Of a stretch of DNA of 64,000 nt, positions 1 to 39,317 are shown in pieces. Every line of letters begins with the position of its first letter. Position 1 is the stretch's first letter. The position numbers were made by a program, and so were the translations under genes. Location: NCBI GenBank assembly GCA_013399875.1, contig VXAZ01004023.1, forward strand, positions 1,774,372 to 1,838,371, read 5' to 3'. The DNA is from Gymnorhina tibicen (lineage: Eukaryota; Chordata; Aves; Passeriformes; Artamidae). The notes under the pieces are model-generated. The model made no database searches and was not told the DNA's origin. It saw nothing but the letters and a program-made list of their open reading frames with translations.

Positions 1-51
1 AACCAGTCAGTTTTATATAGATTAAAACTGCATTTGTTTTGTTTTCTTCAG

Positions 52-27442
<27,391 letters not shown>

Positions 27443-27594
27443 TTAAGAAGATGAAAAACTGCTAAGGATTTAATCATGGAAAATATGAACATGATTGAAG
27501 CGTCTCTGACCTGCAGATTAATTGTAGTGCACTTTTCAACACTAACAATGTCATTTTTTATATTGTGTGCTATTAAGCTTTATTTTTCTGTATT

Positions 27595-27600
27595 TATAAA
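27595..27600 (+). terminator. Possible TMEM67 polyadenylation signal (TATAAA)
   Basis: A TATAAA variant 153 bases after the stop, followed by a T/G-rich stretch. No AATAAA or ATTAAA lies closer to the stop. The next clear AATAAA (29.1 kb) would give a much longer 3' UTR. Weak call without RNA data. Confidence 0.3.
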
Positions 27601-28001
27601 GGTTATTTTTTTTAATTTGTGAATACTAAGCCACAGGCCTTTAAAAAGAAAGGTACATGCAAATAAGACAGAAGTAAACTTACTGTTGTTATTATTAGAA
27701 TGGATAAAAATTATTTTATGGCTTTTGATAAGATACGAACCACTGACTTTGAGGCAATAATTTGAGCATGTGATTTACAGGAGAGGTTGCCAACTCTGAA
27801 GTTCTCTGAAAATACCTTGAATCTTTTTTCTTTTTTTTTTAAGTTATTTTGAGGTGTAATGTTTAGCAAATACATGTCAAGTTTTACACGGCACAGGATT
27901 TGTTCTGAATTAAGTTAGTACTTCAGGAGGACTTTTTAAAGATCACTTATTTGCCGTGACTCCAACTTGAAATTTTAACTTTTCTTTCTTGTGTCATACA
28001 G

Positions 28002-28085
28002 TATGGTATAATTCTGTCTCTTCTCTTGGAGTTTATCGTTGTTTTTCTTGGGTGTGGCCTACGCATGACATCCCATGTGTTTGAG
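28002..28085 (+). other. Candidate orphan exon encoding a membrane segment
   Basis: A pyrimidine-rich tract ending CATACAG at 28001 precedes 84 bases (28 codons, phase 0 at both ends) that read YGIILSLLLEFIVV, then FLGCGLRM, ending SHVFE, followed by GTACAG. The hydrophobic helix plus a GC motif resembles the last membrane helix of four-helix families such as MS4A, but this is a loose resemblance and not an identification. It lies 560 bases after the TMEM67 stop on the same strand. Without splicing, the frame reads on to TAG at 28131-28133. It could be an alternative TMEM67 3' exon (exon 27 also ends in phase 0), an exon of an unrecognised gene, or chance. Confidence 0.35.
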
Positions 28086-28133
28086 GTACAGTGGTGTCAC
28101 AGTGATGTAGAAAAAGAGGCTGTGATAGAGTAG

Positions 28134-30990
28134 AGGAGATGGTCATCAGTGTTTGGGATTTGTTCCTGATCTTCTGTCGTGTGATGCACGACGTTCAGGG
28201 AAGCAACAGTAATTATTCTGTTCACTTTTTCCACACAAGTGAAATGGAAGCAATTTTTAAAAATCTTTTTAGAATTGTTTTCACAGGTGCTCATGTACCT
28301 TTGGTCTCTTAATTTTCTGACTTTATTATCTTTAGAAATAACAGAGACCATAATCATTTTACCATCATCATATTTTTGGAATTTAGACAAGTTAATAATT
28401 ACTCAAGTGCCACTTACTAAGTGTTAAGGGAGATTATGAATTATGGCCTTCAAATCACCTTAAACTGAGATGCCTACCTCCCATTTTTATCCCTGAAAAG
28501 TCTCCCTACCTTTTTATACATAATGTTTTTTCAGTAAATGGTTAAACATGATTAGTGTTTGCTGGGTTTATAGCTGTTACTTTTCTTTAGATGATTCAAC
28601 AAGAGACTTACACGAGCAAAAATACCAGAAAAATACTAGTCAACATCATCTCATGTTTATTCTGAAACAGAGACTGAGGACATGATTAGTTGAACTTAGC
28701 AGTGAAGACATGCTTATCTGAGTTGAAGCAGCATTGCATTTCAGATGGTTTTTGGCTTCATAAAGACGAACATGTTCTCATGTTAGTACCATGTCATATC
28801 ACAGTAAACTTAGAGTAACATGGACATAAATCTCACAGTCACTATTTCTCCACTGCATTTGCTTTTGGTGTTGCAAAGCCTGTGTCGCTTCCTAGTCCAA
28901 TACAGTTGCTATTGACTGATGGAATGTGTCTGCCAGTAAGGCTGTGACCAAAGAGATAACTGAAAAGTTGATTTGCAGTGGGACATCCATTTATTAATGT
29001 GCAGTTTAGCACGGGCATTTCCATGTCATGCTTTTGTCTGCTTATGGACACAAATCTTAGTTTGTTGGTGCACATATGCCTCAGTAAAGGTGTGAATACA
29101 AAACTTCTAATGAAGTGAATTGTCAAAGATAAATAAAAATAAGGTTGTTGCATTTAGGGTGAATGTAGTAATTAAAGTGTCCATTAGGTTCTGGATGTGT
29201 TTAAACAGCCAAAAATCATATTTCCACTGGGAACCATGACTGTATGACCTCATTAGTTGTGAGGTTTCTTGTCAGTGATCTACAGAGAGCCAAAACTGTA
29301 AATTAAGCTAAGGAGCCATCTGAAAAAGAGTCTGCAGCAGGACATTCACAAGGCAAAGCTAGCCTCACCTGGTGTCCGTGTATTTCTTTGGTGGCTATCT
29401 TTGCATAGCTTCACTAAACTTAAGTCCGTATAGGTTCTACTGCAAAGTCAGTGAACGAGAGGAAATAAAATCTTTGTCATGTGACCGTGTTTACTCAAGC
29501 TAACAGATGTGACTAGAGGGGTGTAGGGAGTTGCTGTGGTCCATTAATGAGAGAGGGTGACCCTGATGAAGTGCCCTAATACTGGTCTTTAGACCAGTAG
29601 AACTGTGAATAGAACTGTGCATCACTGTCAGTGGTCACAGGCACAGGCTTGTGCTCTGTGAATTCTGATGATGTATTCATGATCATGAAGTTTTTCCAGG
29701 GAGCAGAACCACAGCTCAACCATACCTTCTCCAGAGTTGTCAGATTTATGACCAACTGCAGTCAGAATAACTAAACTAACTAGACTTGGGTGAATCAGAG
29801 AATGTCTGAACGCAGAATGAAGATACGGTTGTGCCATTTGTAGATGCGTGGTTTTAATTCATTCGGTTTTTATCAGTTCAATACCAGCAGAAATGAAGAC
29901 ATTTCAGCATGTAGGCTCTCACTCTGTACTCTGTTCTCAATGCTTGTGCTAACCAGGTACACCTGTCTGTACAAAACTCCTGCTTTGAGTTTGCTTTAGA
30001 TATGCCTTTAATTATCTGCTGCACACAAGGGCACATGAAAGCTTTAATGACCTTGCCTTTTGCAAGAACTACTGCTAAAAGCAACTCTTCTTACAGATAA
30101 ATGATAAATTAATCTAAAAACATCCTGTCAAAACTGTTCAGTCACTTGGCCCTTTCTCCTCAGTGTACACACCACTGTGGTTTTTTTTATTTTTCCCGAT
30201 CATTTGTCTAAAATGTTAATATAGCTAACATAGGCACTCCACATGATTTAGGAAATAATTACAGGAGTCAAAAGCTCCAGGAATTCATAGAAGCTTTTCT
30301 TCAGTCTTGCTGTCCAGTGAACACTTGGAACAGGTTGACTGAGCTTAGTTCCCCTGTTCCTTGATATTTGTTCAGGAAATATCAAGCTCGATATTTGGTC
30401 AAGAAATATCTCTTGTGATTGTATTTCCAGCTTAATGTTTTTGGGTTTTTTTAATTAATATGCATCTACAATGTGTTGTTCATGTGATGAATGTCTTTCA
30501 GGTTTCTGAATGTTCTGTTTTCCCACATGGCATATCAGTCTCTCCTGTCTGTTTCTCTGAGCAATAAAAAAAAAGTCAAAGATTGGAGATGGGTTTTTTC
30601 CCACTTGTTAATTGAGTTGACCCAAACCTACAACATGTTTCTCCTTCCATGCACATGAGAGTAGGGCCAGAGGCAGCTGCTGGCTCTACAGTCCAGAGAA
30701 ACTCTTGTTAGAACAAGTGTGAGAAATGTTGCAGTCAGTGCAACAACAGAGGGCATGATTTTGGTATTAGGGTATGATAGCCAAAACTAATGGAATGAGA
30801 TGGTTGTTTTTTGCCAAGTTAGATACCAAACAAATTATTTCTACAAATAATTAAAATTTGTATGTACGGACAAGGTACAGTAACTTCAAAAATATGTCAA
30901 AATCTACACATTTCATTTACTAGTGAGGACTTGCCATTTTACAACATTCATTTGAATGGTAGGGGCAGATGTGTGACTGAGGTAAACCCT
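28134..30990. other. Intergenic sequence, 28.1-31 kb
   Basis: AT-rich single-copy-looking sequence downstream of TMEM67. AATAAA words occur near 29.13 kb and at 30564. A possible terminal exon lies at 30502-30567 (see findings). I recognise nothing else. Confidence 0.6.
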
Positions 30991-33900
30991 ACCAGAAGTG
31001 AGAAGAGGAGCTGGCAGGGTGCTCAGCTTCCACCCTCCCATCAGCTGGTGCAGCATGGGCAGCACAGTAATGCCAGCCAAGCTGAGCTCCAGGGGTTTTG
31101 GTTTGTTTTCAGGCTCAGCAGGAGTGTTTGAGCAGTGGGTGGAAGGGGACAGTGGCATTGTGACACACACCTAAGAAAATCACAAGTAAATGGATGGTGG
31201 AAGGAGGTAACTACCAAACCTCTCAAAACTGGTCTCCCTCAACACTACCTCCTTTCCCCTAACTTTTTTTCTCTACCCAGTACCACGCCCATTTCTCCTG
31301 TACCTTTTCACTAATTAAAAGCCCTAATCCCCTGTTCAATGCTCCTGTGCCCCAAGCCACTGCCTTCAGGCAGTGCCTGACACAGCCTCCTTCTTCACCA
31401 CATCACTGTCAGATGAGATGCAGATCCTGCCCCTCCCTTTCTGCAGTTCTAGCAGCCAGGCTCTGCTGGGGCAGTTGCTGCCTTTTTCCACTTCCCTGGG
31501 CAAATGAGGAGAGCCCAGGAGAATGCTGGCAGGAGAATGCTGCTGAGCTGGGCAGCACTGTGTGCCAAGGTGTGCCTCAGGATTGCAGCACAGGTTCTTT
31601 GGTGAGAAGAATGAAAATCCAAACATAGTCTTAAAAGTTAGTTTAAAAGCATGAAGTCCCAACTTCCATGTATGTCTAAAAGGAAGAAGGAATGAAACCA
31701 AGATGCCTCCAAGAAACCTGCTCTTTGAGCACTGGCTTCCTCCAGCTTTGCCTCTTCTATTGCCTACATACCATCTCCATCCCAGAACACTGCCTTCCTT
31801 CCTTCCCAGCCTCTTACCATGATACAGCAGACAGATGACCCCTGCCATAGCGGGCTTGAGAAAGTCACAGTCCTTGCTGGCCCCCCACTGGCTGCCAAAG
31901 GGAGCGGGGCTGTGGATGACATCCCGCAGGCAGGTGGCTGAGCTGTGCCAGCCTCCATGGGCAGAAGTGCGTGGGCAGGTCTGGGCTCCAGTGCCCATGG
32001 GGAGGACCTGGATACACAGGTTGGGCTGGGGATCCTGGAGCCTGTGGGACAACCCCCAGGAAACTCCATGGGAGATGCATTTGCCTCTCTGCAAGCTGAG
32101 TTACATTTGACCCTGGTAGAGCTTCAGTAAGCTGTGATGGTCCAGAGCCCTGACCAGCTTTATCCCTCTCTGTTCCAGACTGCTTTACCAACCCACTGGT
32201 GCTACTTGAGGCTTGTCACCCCTTTAGTTTTCCCCTGTGATTTCAGTAGCTCCAAGCCTGGGAGCTGGGGAGAGGTAAGGCGGCCCTTGGGGTTGATGAG
32301 GAAATATTTGATGTTCAGAGCTTGTCTGTGGAATAGCTCTGCAGAGATCAGGAGGCAGCACTGCATTAGCTGACATGGAGAATTTCCCTTTGAATGTTCA
32401 GAATTGTTCTTTTGTTAATCTGTGAAAGCTGAGCCCACACCTGTCAATCTCCTCAAAACCTGTGGTGTTCATGGAATCAAACCAGAGGCTGAATCTGAGC
32501 AGAGAGAAGGAAATGTACTTGCCATAGTACTAAAGCTGTTATTCCTAGAAAACCTGCAGCAAGTAAGAGATCACAGATCTAGAAGGTTTCTTTCAGTGGT
32601 TGGGTTCAGATTTTGGGGTTTTTACATACGTGCCTTTTATTATGGAATTATTGAATTCCCATTTTACAGCTGTGAGTGTCAGGGTGGCAGAAAGGCTCAT
32701 GCAGTATGGAGGAAATGGGCATGGATAAAATGACCTGTAACCCCATGGTCTCCATAATCTTCTCACCCTGGTTTACAGCTGCAGGAAAATAATCCCCTTC
32801 AAATCACACAAGAAATAAGTCTCCAGTTCGTCCTGCAAATGCTGAATGGAGATATTTGTTTTTGGCTTTGCCTGATCTCTGGGACAAGAAGAGTTGTACC
32901 AACTGACCTTCCAAGCAAACAGCTCAGTACCTCCCAGAGCCCGATCCCCCTTCCTATCCATGCCCTGCCACCAGCAGTCATCCTGGGATGAATAAATTTT
33001 GCATTTTCACATGCTACAGTTCCCCCTGAATCCTCTACACACTCCACGGAGCTGTTGGCGCAGCTTCCCACATACAGGATGGATCTGGGCACTGGCTTTA
33101 GGGCACATCCCCAGGCTGCTGCCCCACCTGTACCAGCCCTTCTCCTCACATCTTCCTTTTCAGGTTCACCTGGACCTGAAGAGAGCCAAGCCCCAGAAAC
33201 CTTGTGAAGGGGATTGCAGGAGTTAAGCTGAAATATTTATGTTTAATAACAGCTGTGTTGAAAGCTCAGTATTTATTGCACTATCCTGGAAGGTCAGAGC
33301 AGCAATGGTGCCGGGAGGGGGACCCCTCAGGTGTTCATTTCTCCTAAAAGCATACAGTCAGAAACTAGTTTCTGGTTTTTCAACAGTTTGAGAAAGGGAA
33401 GGAAAAGGCTGCATTTCCCATTTGCAACATTTTCTTTTGTGTGTGTGTGTGGTTATTAAGAGCTGAGCTTCACTGTTGAAAAGACCAAAATTGCTCTCCT
33501 GTACCTTGTAGTGGAAGTTATTTCTCTACAAACACTGGAAAATATTACTGCATGGTCAGGCACATGCAGATTGCTTTCTGTGGAGACTGCAGTGCAAGAG
33601 GGTGTTGTGTCCTGGGGCACCCAAAGTTCAGTGCAGCACTTGATGACACTTTGGGTTCTCCCCACATCATCTTAAACCCACAGGGACAGGGAGATATACC
33701 TTTTCATAAGGATGGAGGCAAAGCCTGACAAATTCCTCTGTGTAGACATGATTGCAGTTCTTTGAAAAAAAATTTTTAAAAAGGAGAAAGAGAGAATATG
33801 GCTGCCCAGTTTGAACAGGCAGCTGCAGCTCTCACTGCTGGCTAACACCAATATTACTGCATATTATTTCTCTTAGGTGACACCCTGCCTTTGCATTTGC

Positions 33901-36775
33901 AGAAAACTCAGCACTGTGCTGTTTGGAAGGCGATGCAGCTGAATTCCTTTGAAGGCTGCAGATGCTGTGATGAGTCTCAGGGATTTGTGAGCATGGTGAT
34001 GGGAACATGCTGGGTCTGAGACCTGTACACCAGGACTATCTGGTCTGTGAACAGGAAGAGCAGGATCCTACAGTGATGCTGTCTGGTTTGCAGCTGCAGA
34101 TGTGCAGCTGTGACACCCCTGTTAAACAGGTTGTAAGGAAGGGTTGGCCGCTGTCAGTGAGGAAGTTTTGCTTCCTCACCCCAAATACTGTGAGCAAACC
34201 ACAATTTCCTCAATCTCTTTAGCTGTTTAGAGCTAGCATTGCTCTCCAGTGGTTTATTTCTGACAGTCTGAATAAATGCAGAACGATGCTTTGATGACAC
34301 ACTTCTTGGAAATAATAATATTCATTGCCCATGCTCACCAGACGTGAAGCCAGAAGAGACCATGAGGTAATGAAGCCTCCCTTGGTGGCCACTCAGGGCT
34401 CTTGGCTCCTCTGGCACAGTCACACTGATTCCCCATCCGGTGTCATCAAGGGAAACGCTGCCTTCTCAGCAACCATTGCCAGGGAAGGGCTGGGATTCTT
34501 TACGATGCAATTAAGTAGCAGACATTTAAATGTATCTAGATGGGGGAACAGAAACGAGTTGATCTGCTCTGGGGAATGACTTCTGTTTCCTGAGGCTTTT
34601 AGCTTTTTCAGCTTCCCCTTTCTCTCCAGCACTGTTTGGTTGCAACTGCTTTACCTGGGAGAGTTTGAAATGGGTGCAGTAGGTAAGGGCAGAAGTTAGA
34701 GAATTCGGGAAGCTTCACCTCCTGCCAGTCATTGCCATGCCATCCATAGTTATAAAAGCTGTACTGGAAACCACAGTGTATAATTAGAGGAGGTGGATGT
34801 TTTCACAATCTCTGTGTGTCTGCAGGAGTGCAAAATCCTGGCTGTTCTTCACACCCCTTGTCAGTCTCTCAGCTCAAGGACGGCATAATAGACATCTGCA
34901 AGGAGCACGAGCTAGAACCCAGCTCACAGCTGGGAACAAGCCTCAGCTCCTGATATTATCTGTGCAGTGGCACTGAAATGGATCTAACTGGGCAAGTGGC
35001 TCAGAGAGTTGTTGGTGAGCAAGGAACCCTGGCAGGGTTTGCTGTCCTGCAGGGCTAGGATGATGCTGGTGGCACCAGGTGAGGGAGGAAAAAGTGGAGG
35101 AGCCAGGCCTGGGAAGAGGTGCCCAGGACAGCAGGCCTCAGTTTTGCTCAGAGACATTGGAGCAAAGCACAGCATCAGCCCAGAATCATGAGCTCTTACA
35201 GCTGTTTTTTGGCATTGCACAGGAAATATAAGGCAGCCCATTTTTGTGTGCTCCTTCTCTTCAGCTCCTTTGTCACAAGGAGAGCGTGCAGTAAATGTGA
35301 ACACTGAACACACAGTACCGCCCCATCCCTGGCTGCCAGCAATCCACACACACAGCGTGGGCAAGCTGGGACTACAGTGAGGGTCCCAAGCCAATGCAGC
35401 AGAGACAATCACCCAGTGATGACACCTTCTCACATAGTTTTGTATTCAGACCTTAGCCAAGAATTACCAGATTCCCTTGTCCCAGCAAGTACATGAGAAA
35501 GGCATTTCTTGAGAAAGGTGCCTACAGCGCAGGAAGTTGCCATCTTCAAGCTTTTCCACATGAAAAAGGCACAGGAGATCCATGGTACAGAAGGGTATAT
35601 GCACCAAACTAAACTCTGTGGGAGGACTGGAGCCATCAGGAAGGTGGGGAGTAGAGAGCAATGTCTCACAGGGCTCCCAGCAGTGGGTCTGGGTAACCCC
35701 AAAGTGCACTTTCCTCCTGCAAACCACTTCTGCAAACAAACTTGATGGTTCCCAGCAGGGTGGCCATGCTGGCAGGTAAAAGGTACCTGGCCCCTACGTG
35801 TTTGTAACAATTAGCCCAAGAGCTAGCAGGGACCACTGACCTTCCTGGCCCCAAGGCATTGCTTAAGAGTTCAAAGGAGGGCTGTGAGCAATATAAAATG
35901 CTCCAAAGCTCATATCCCTGTCCAAAATCTGGGGATGCTGCAGGTCTGTGTCTCCTTTGTTGCCAAGGAGTGATTTAGCTAAAGGAAAGGGGAAATTGCC
36001 CCATTTGCTTTGGCTGGAAATGTTTTTCTCCAAGAAACCCACCAAGCACATGCTGAAACCCCACTGGTGGCCTGATCCCCCTTGCTGCGTCATAACACAG
36101 GCTCTTGCACAGTTTGCTCCCAAGGTATTTATTTTTAAGGTTAATTTCTGAGCAGAGGAAGGTATTCATGCTCCCAACGAACTACACTCTTAAACACAAT
36201 TTTCCTCTGGGTTTACACATGCATAAAAAAGGCTGTACTCAAGCCAAACCTGGAATAGAAATGTTTCAAACAACCTCCCTCTTGTTTGCTCAGTCCCAGA
36301 GCAGTATTGATTTAAGAATATTGTCTTGATGGTGACCTGTTGGAGAAGTTTACATTTCTTTCACAACCTGGAGAGAAAAGGGGGCATCTCAGCGAAGGCT
36401 TCTCTCTGCCTCTCAGTCCCAGCAGCGGCAGAGGTTGGCACTCCCCAGGCAGCCAGCTGTGTGCATTAATACTGCTGGAAGGCTGCCCTGGCCCATCATA
36501 GGAAAAAAAAGGAGGGCTCTGGAAAAACACAAATTAAAGTAGCTGGTAATTCCCCTTTTGCCTATACCTGAGCATGCACGTTAAATGAGATACAGCTTCA
36601 GAGCAGTGATTTTGGAAGGCTGTACCAGTGGTGGAGCCCTGCTGGGGTTGGGCTGTCTCCTGGGTCAAGGGGCTGCACTCCCAAAACACGGAAGAGAGCT
36701 GAAAGGGGCGATGTATGCAGAGGCATCTTTGGGAGCGTGTAAAACTGTGTGACAAAAAGCACACTTGTGTAAGCT
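30991..36775. other. Intergenic sequence, 31-36.8 kb, raised GC
   Basis: GC content is visibly higher than in the flanks, so open frames are longer. The longest is a 242-codon minus-strand frame at 31366-32094, which shows no domain I know and no splice context. A short (TG)n tract lies at about 33437-33450. No repeats or genes recognised. Confidence 0.55.
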
Positions 36776-36835
36776 GTGGAGGCTGAAGGAGGAAGGGTGT
36801 TTTCTGGCATCCTTCCTCTCTCCAGCTCCTGCTCC

Positions 36836-37070
36836 CAGCGCAGCCGCAGCAGCGCTCGCACACCCGTGCACCACCCACCCGCCGCCGAAAGGGCCCTTCT
36901 GACAGGGAAGCGTCGCGTTAGGATCAAAGCCATTGCGCAGCAGCAGCTGTGCTGTCAGGCCGAGCTCTGCTCAGCAGGAAACTGCTCACAGCTGCAGAAC
37001 GAGGAGCCGCAGAGGCTCTGGGCAGCCGGCCCGGCGCGCGAGGGACAAGGAGCAGCTGTCACGCTGGTCT
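36836..37070. promoter_or_regulatory. CpG-dense patch, possible unannotated promoter or enhancer
   Basis: Many CG dinucleotides (CCGCCGCCG, GCGTCGCG, CCGGCCCGGCGCGCG) in a spacer that is otherwise CpG-poor. It is about 17 kb upstream of the PDP1 island. No TATA box or recognisable first coding exon is adjacent. Could be a non-coding RNA promoter, an enhancer, or a GC-rich relic. Confidence 0.35.
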
Positions 37071-39260
37071 TGGACATGTTGCTGGGGGTTGCTTGGCTGT
37101 CGCCCCAAACTCCCCTTCTAAGCTCTCAAGTCCAATCGTTCAGCCTCTCTAAGGACACTTCCTCACCTTACGCACCTGCCTACCCTAAATCCCACACTAC
37201 AAGGCTCCGAGTGTCTCCCTGTCCGTGTGTCCCACAGCAGGCAGTCCCACTGCCTTGCAGTCTCTTCACAAGGACAGGGCCGACCACTGAGAACGGGTGC
37301 TGCTGGGCAGGTCTGGCTACCACCATCCTGTCCAGTTACGCTCAATTGCTGCCAGAAGTCAGGCCAAACAAAGCCAAGCTTTTTCTCTGACAGAAAGGAA
37401 CTACAGGACCACCCTTTGCCCAGGGAAATTCTCCATCCAGGACCAATACAGGACTTTATTTTGTTTCCTGGGGTAGAGAGGACTGGGGCAAAGAGGGTAA
37501 AAACATCTGGGAACATAGAAGATATGCCTTTGATGAAATTAGCTGTTGTTTTCAAAAAATACCTGGGCTGAATGCTGAAAGCTTTGGTGTGGCAATTTAA
37601 TTTATGTGACGCAACCGCAGCGCAGAGAGTTGGGGGTGCCCATGGAGAATGGTGGTTGAAACACTCCAGAATAGTCCAAATACTTTGCAAAATTTTGTAT
37701 CACCTCTTTGCCATCAAATATCTGCCAAGCACTTGGAGATCCCTGGCCCAAATCTCTGTGCAGCCTGCTCTTGCACAAGGAGAAGTTCTAGCCCAAACAC
37801 TGCCTTTCCAGCAGTGTTCCGAACACTGACAGGTGGGTTTCAGTGCTGAGGCTTCTTCAAAGTGAGCAAATCCATGACCTCCTCTGACCATCCCATCCAC
37901 TGGCTGTGTATCAGATTCTGCTTCTGGTGGCTGCCGAAGGGCCAAAGCCAAAGGAACAGCCTTCCACCTCTGCTTGTGACATCTCTCCACTGAACTCCAG
38001 TTGAGTTATTAAGTGCCCAGCAAAAACCATAAATTTTATGTTAAAGGGACTTCAAAACAACATGCTTGGAATAGGATCTCAGTGAGGGAGAGACATAAAC
38101 GTGAAAATATAACCTTAATTAAAGCCAATCTCCCTGTAATTATCTCAAGTTAATGGTCATTTTGTAATGTCGTGCCTACAATAATCTGAGTTAATGTTCT
38201 TTTATGTATATGTTATACGTATTGTTATATAGAACAACCTGCAAATCACTTCAGGGTTATCAGCTTCTTGTCATCCCCATCTACATCTTATGAATTTTAT
38301 TCAGAAAGTATGAATTGAGGCAAAATAGCTAGACCTTACCAAAGCCTCAGTTATTTTAGATCTATTATGATCAGAAATATACTTCCATGAAACCATGGGG
38401 CCATATAGCCACCTGCATACACATATATTCCCTGGTCATGAACTCAGTCAATTCAAGGGTTAAAACCACTTTTTTTCTCACCCCCAGCATAGTGAAATGT
38501 AAATAGGCCACTTGTTTTGCTGCTCTGCTCCACGTATCAGCCCCAGAGGGTCCAGAAGTTAGTGCTTAGCTGGCAATTTTGCTGATAATGAGGGAGGCAG
38601 AGCAGCCGGTGCATTTACAGCCACATCACCTCTGCTGACAAGTAAAAATGGGCTTTTGTCAACATCAATAAATAAATTAGAAACTGCTCTGGAGAGACAG
38701 CGCTCTGGTAGCCCCATTGCATCAACAGCAAAAGGAGGGGAGGGCCAGGCCCTTCCAGCCACCAGCTGCAGGGGATGTGAAGGACCCGGCTGCCTGTAAC
38801 GCTGCTCGTCTCTGCTGCTGGCCTGGTGTGAAGGCAGCTCATGGACCCTGGTGAGGTACAAACCAAGCAGGGCTACGCTCCCTGGGTATGGTGGCTCAGA
38901 GTTTGCTGGCCTGACTCCCACTGGTCACTGCAGCTCCACTAGGCAATAATGGATGTCCGACAGCTGGCAGGAATTTTCTTGAAAACAACAGGTTTTTATC
39001 AGAAAATGCCAGTTCATCAAATTCAGCAGGCTTTGAACCAGCAGAGCAGTTTCTAATGAACTTCTGAAAAAAAAAAGAAACAGATTCTTTTCAGGACCTG
39101 CCTCATTCCTTCCTGGTTTCTTGAGCTGCACAGTTGCCAAGGACTCACACATCCACAGCTCCGCAGGGCTGCTAATATCTCAGACTTTTTATTTTCCAGG
39201 GCTGAGAAGCCTGGAAATGCCTAGCAGGAATAGGGCTTATGGGTCCCTGCAGCACAGATT

Positions 39261-39317
39261 CTATGCGCAGATTGAATTCACTGAACCAGCAGTATCCAAT
39301 GCTGTGAGAAAAAAAAA
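39261..39317 (+). repeat. A-tailed dispersed repeat, copy 1
   Basis: Forty-eight bases ending GTGAG, then nine A. It matches copy 2 (42418-42477) at 40 of 48 positions by hand alignment. The similarity stops at the A run, as at the 3' end of a retroposed sequence. Family not recognised. Confidence 0.6.

Noticed and set aside
31366..32094. 242-codon open frame on the minus strand
   Set aside because: Its upstream end is not an ATG (the first in-frame Met is about 30 codons in), composition follows the local GC rise, there is no known domain, and other frames over the same bases are also long. Treated as chance.
36776..37390. 204-codon plus-strand frame across the CpG-dense patch
   Set aside because: No ATG until about codon 100, no domain, low-complexity Ser/Pro-rich reading typical of GC-rich non-coding DNA.
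38000..38270. AT-rich stretch that looked enhancer-like
   Set aside because: Only homeobox-type TAATTA words and AT richness support it, which are common by chance; conservation data would be needed.
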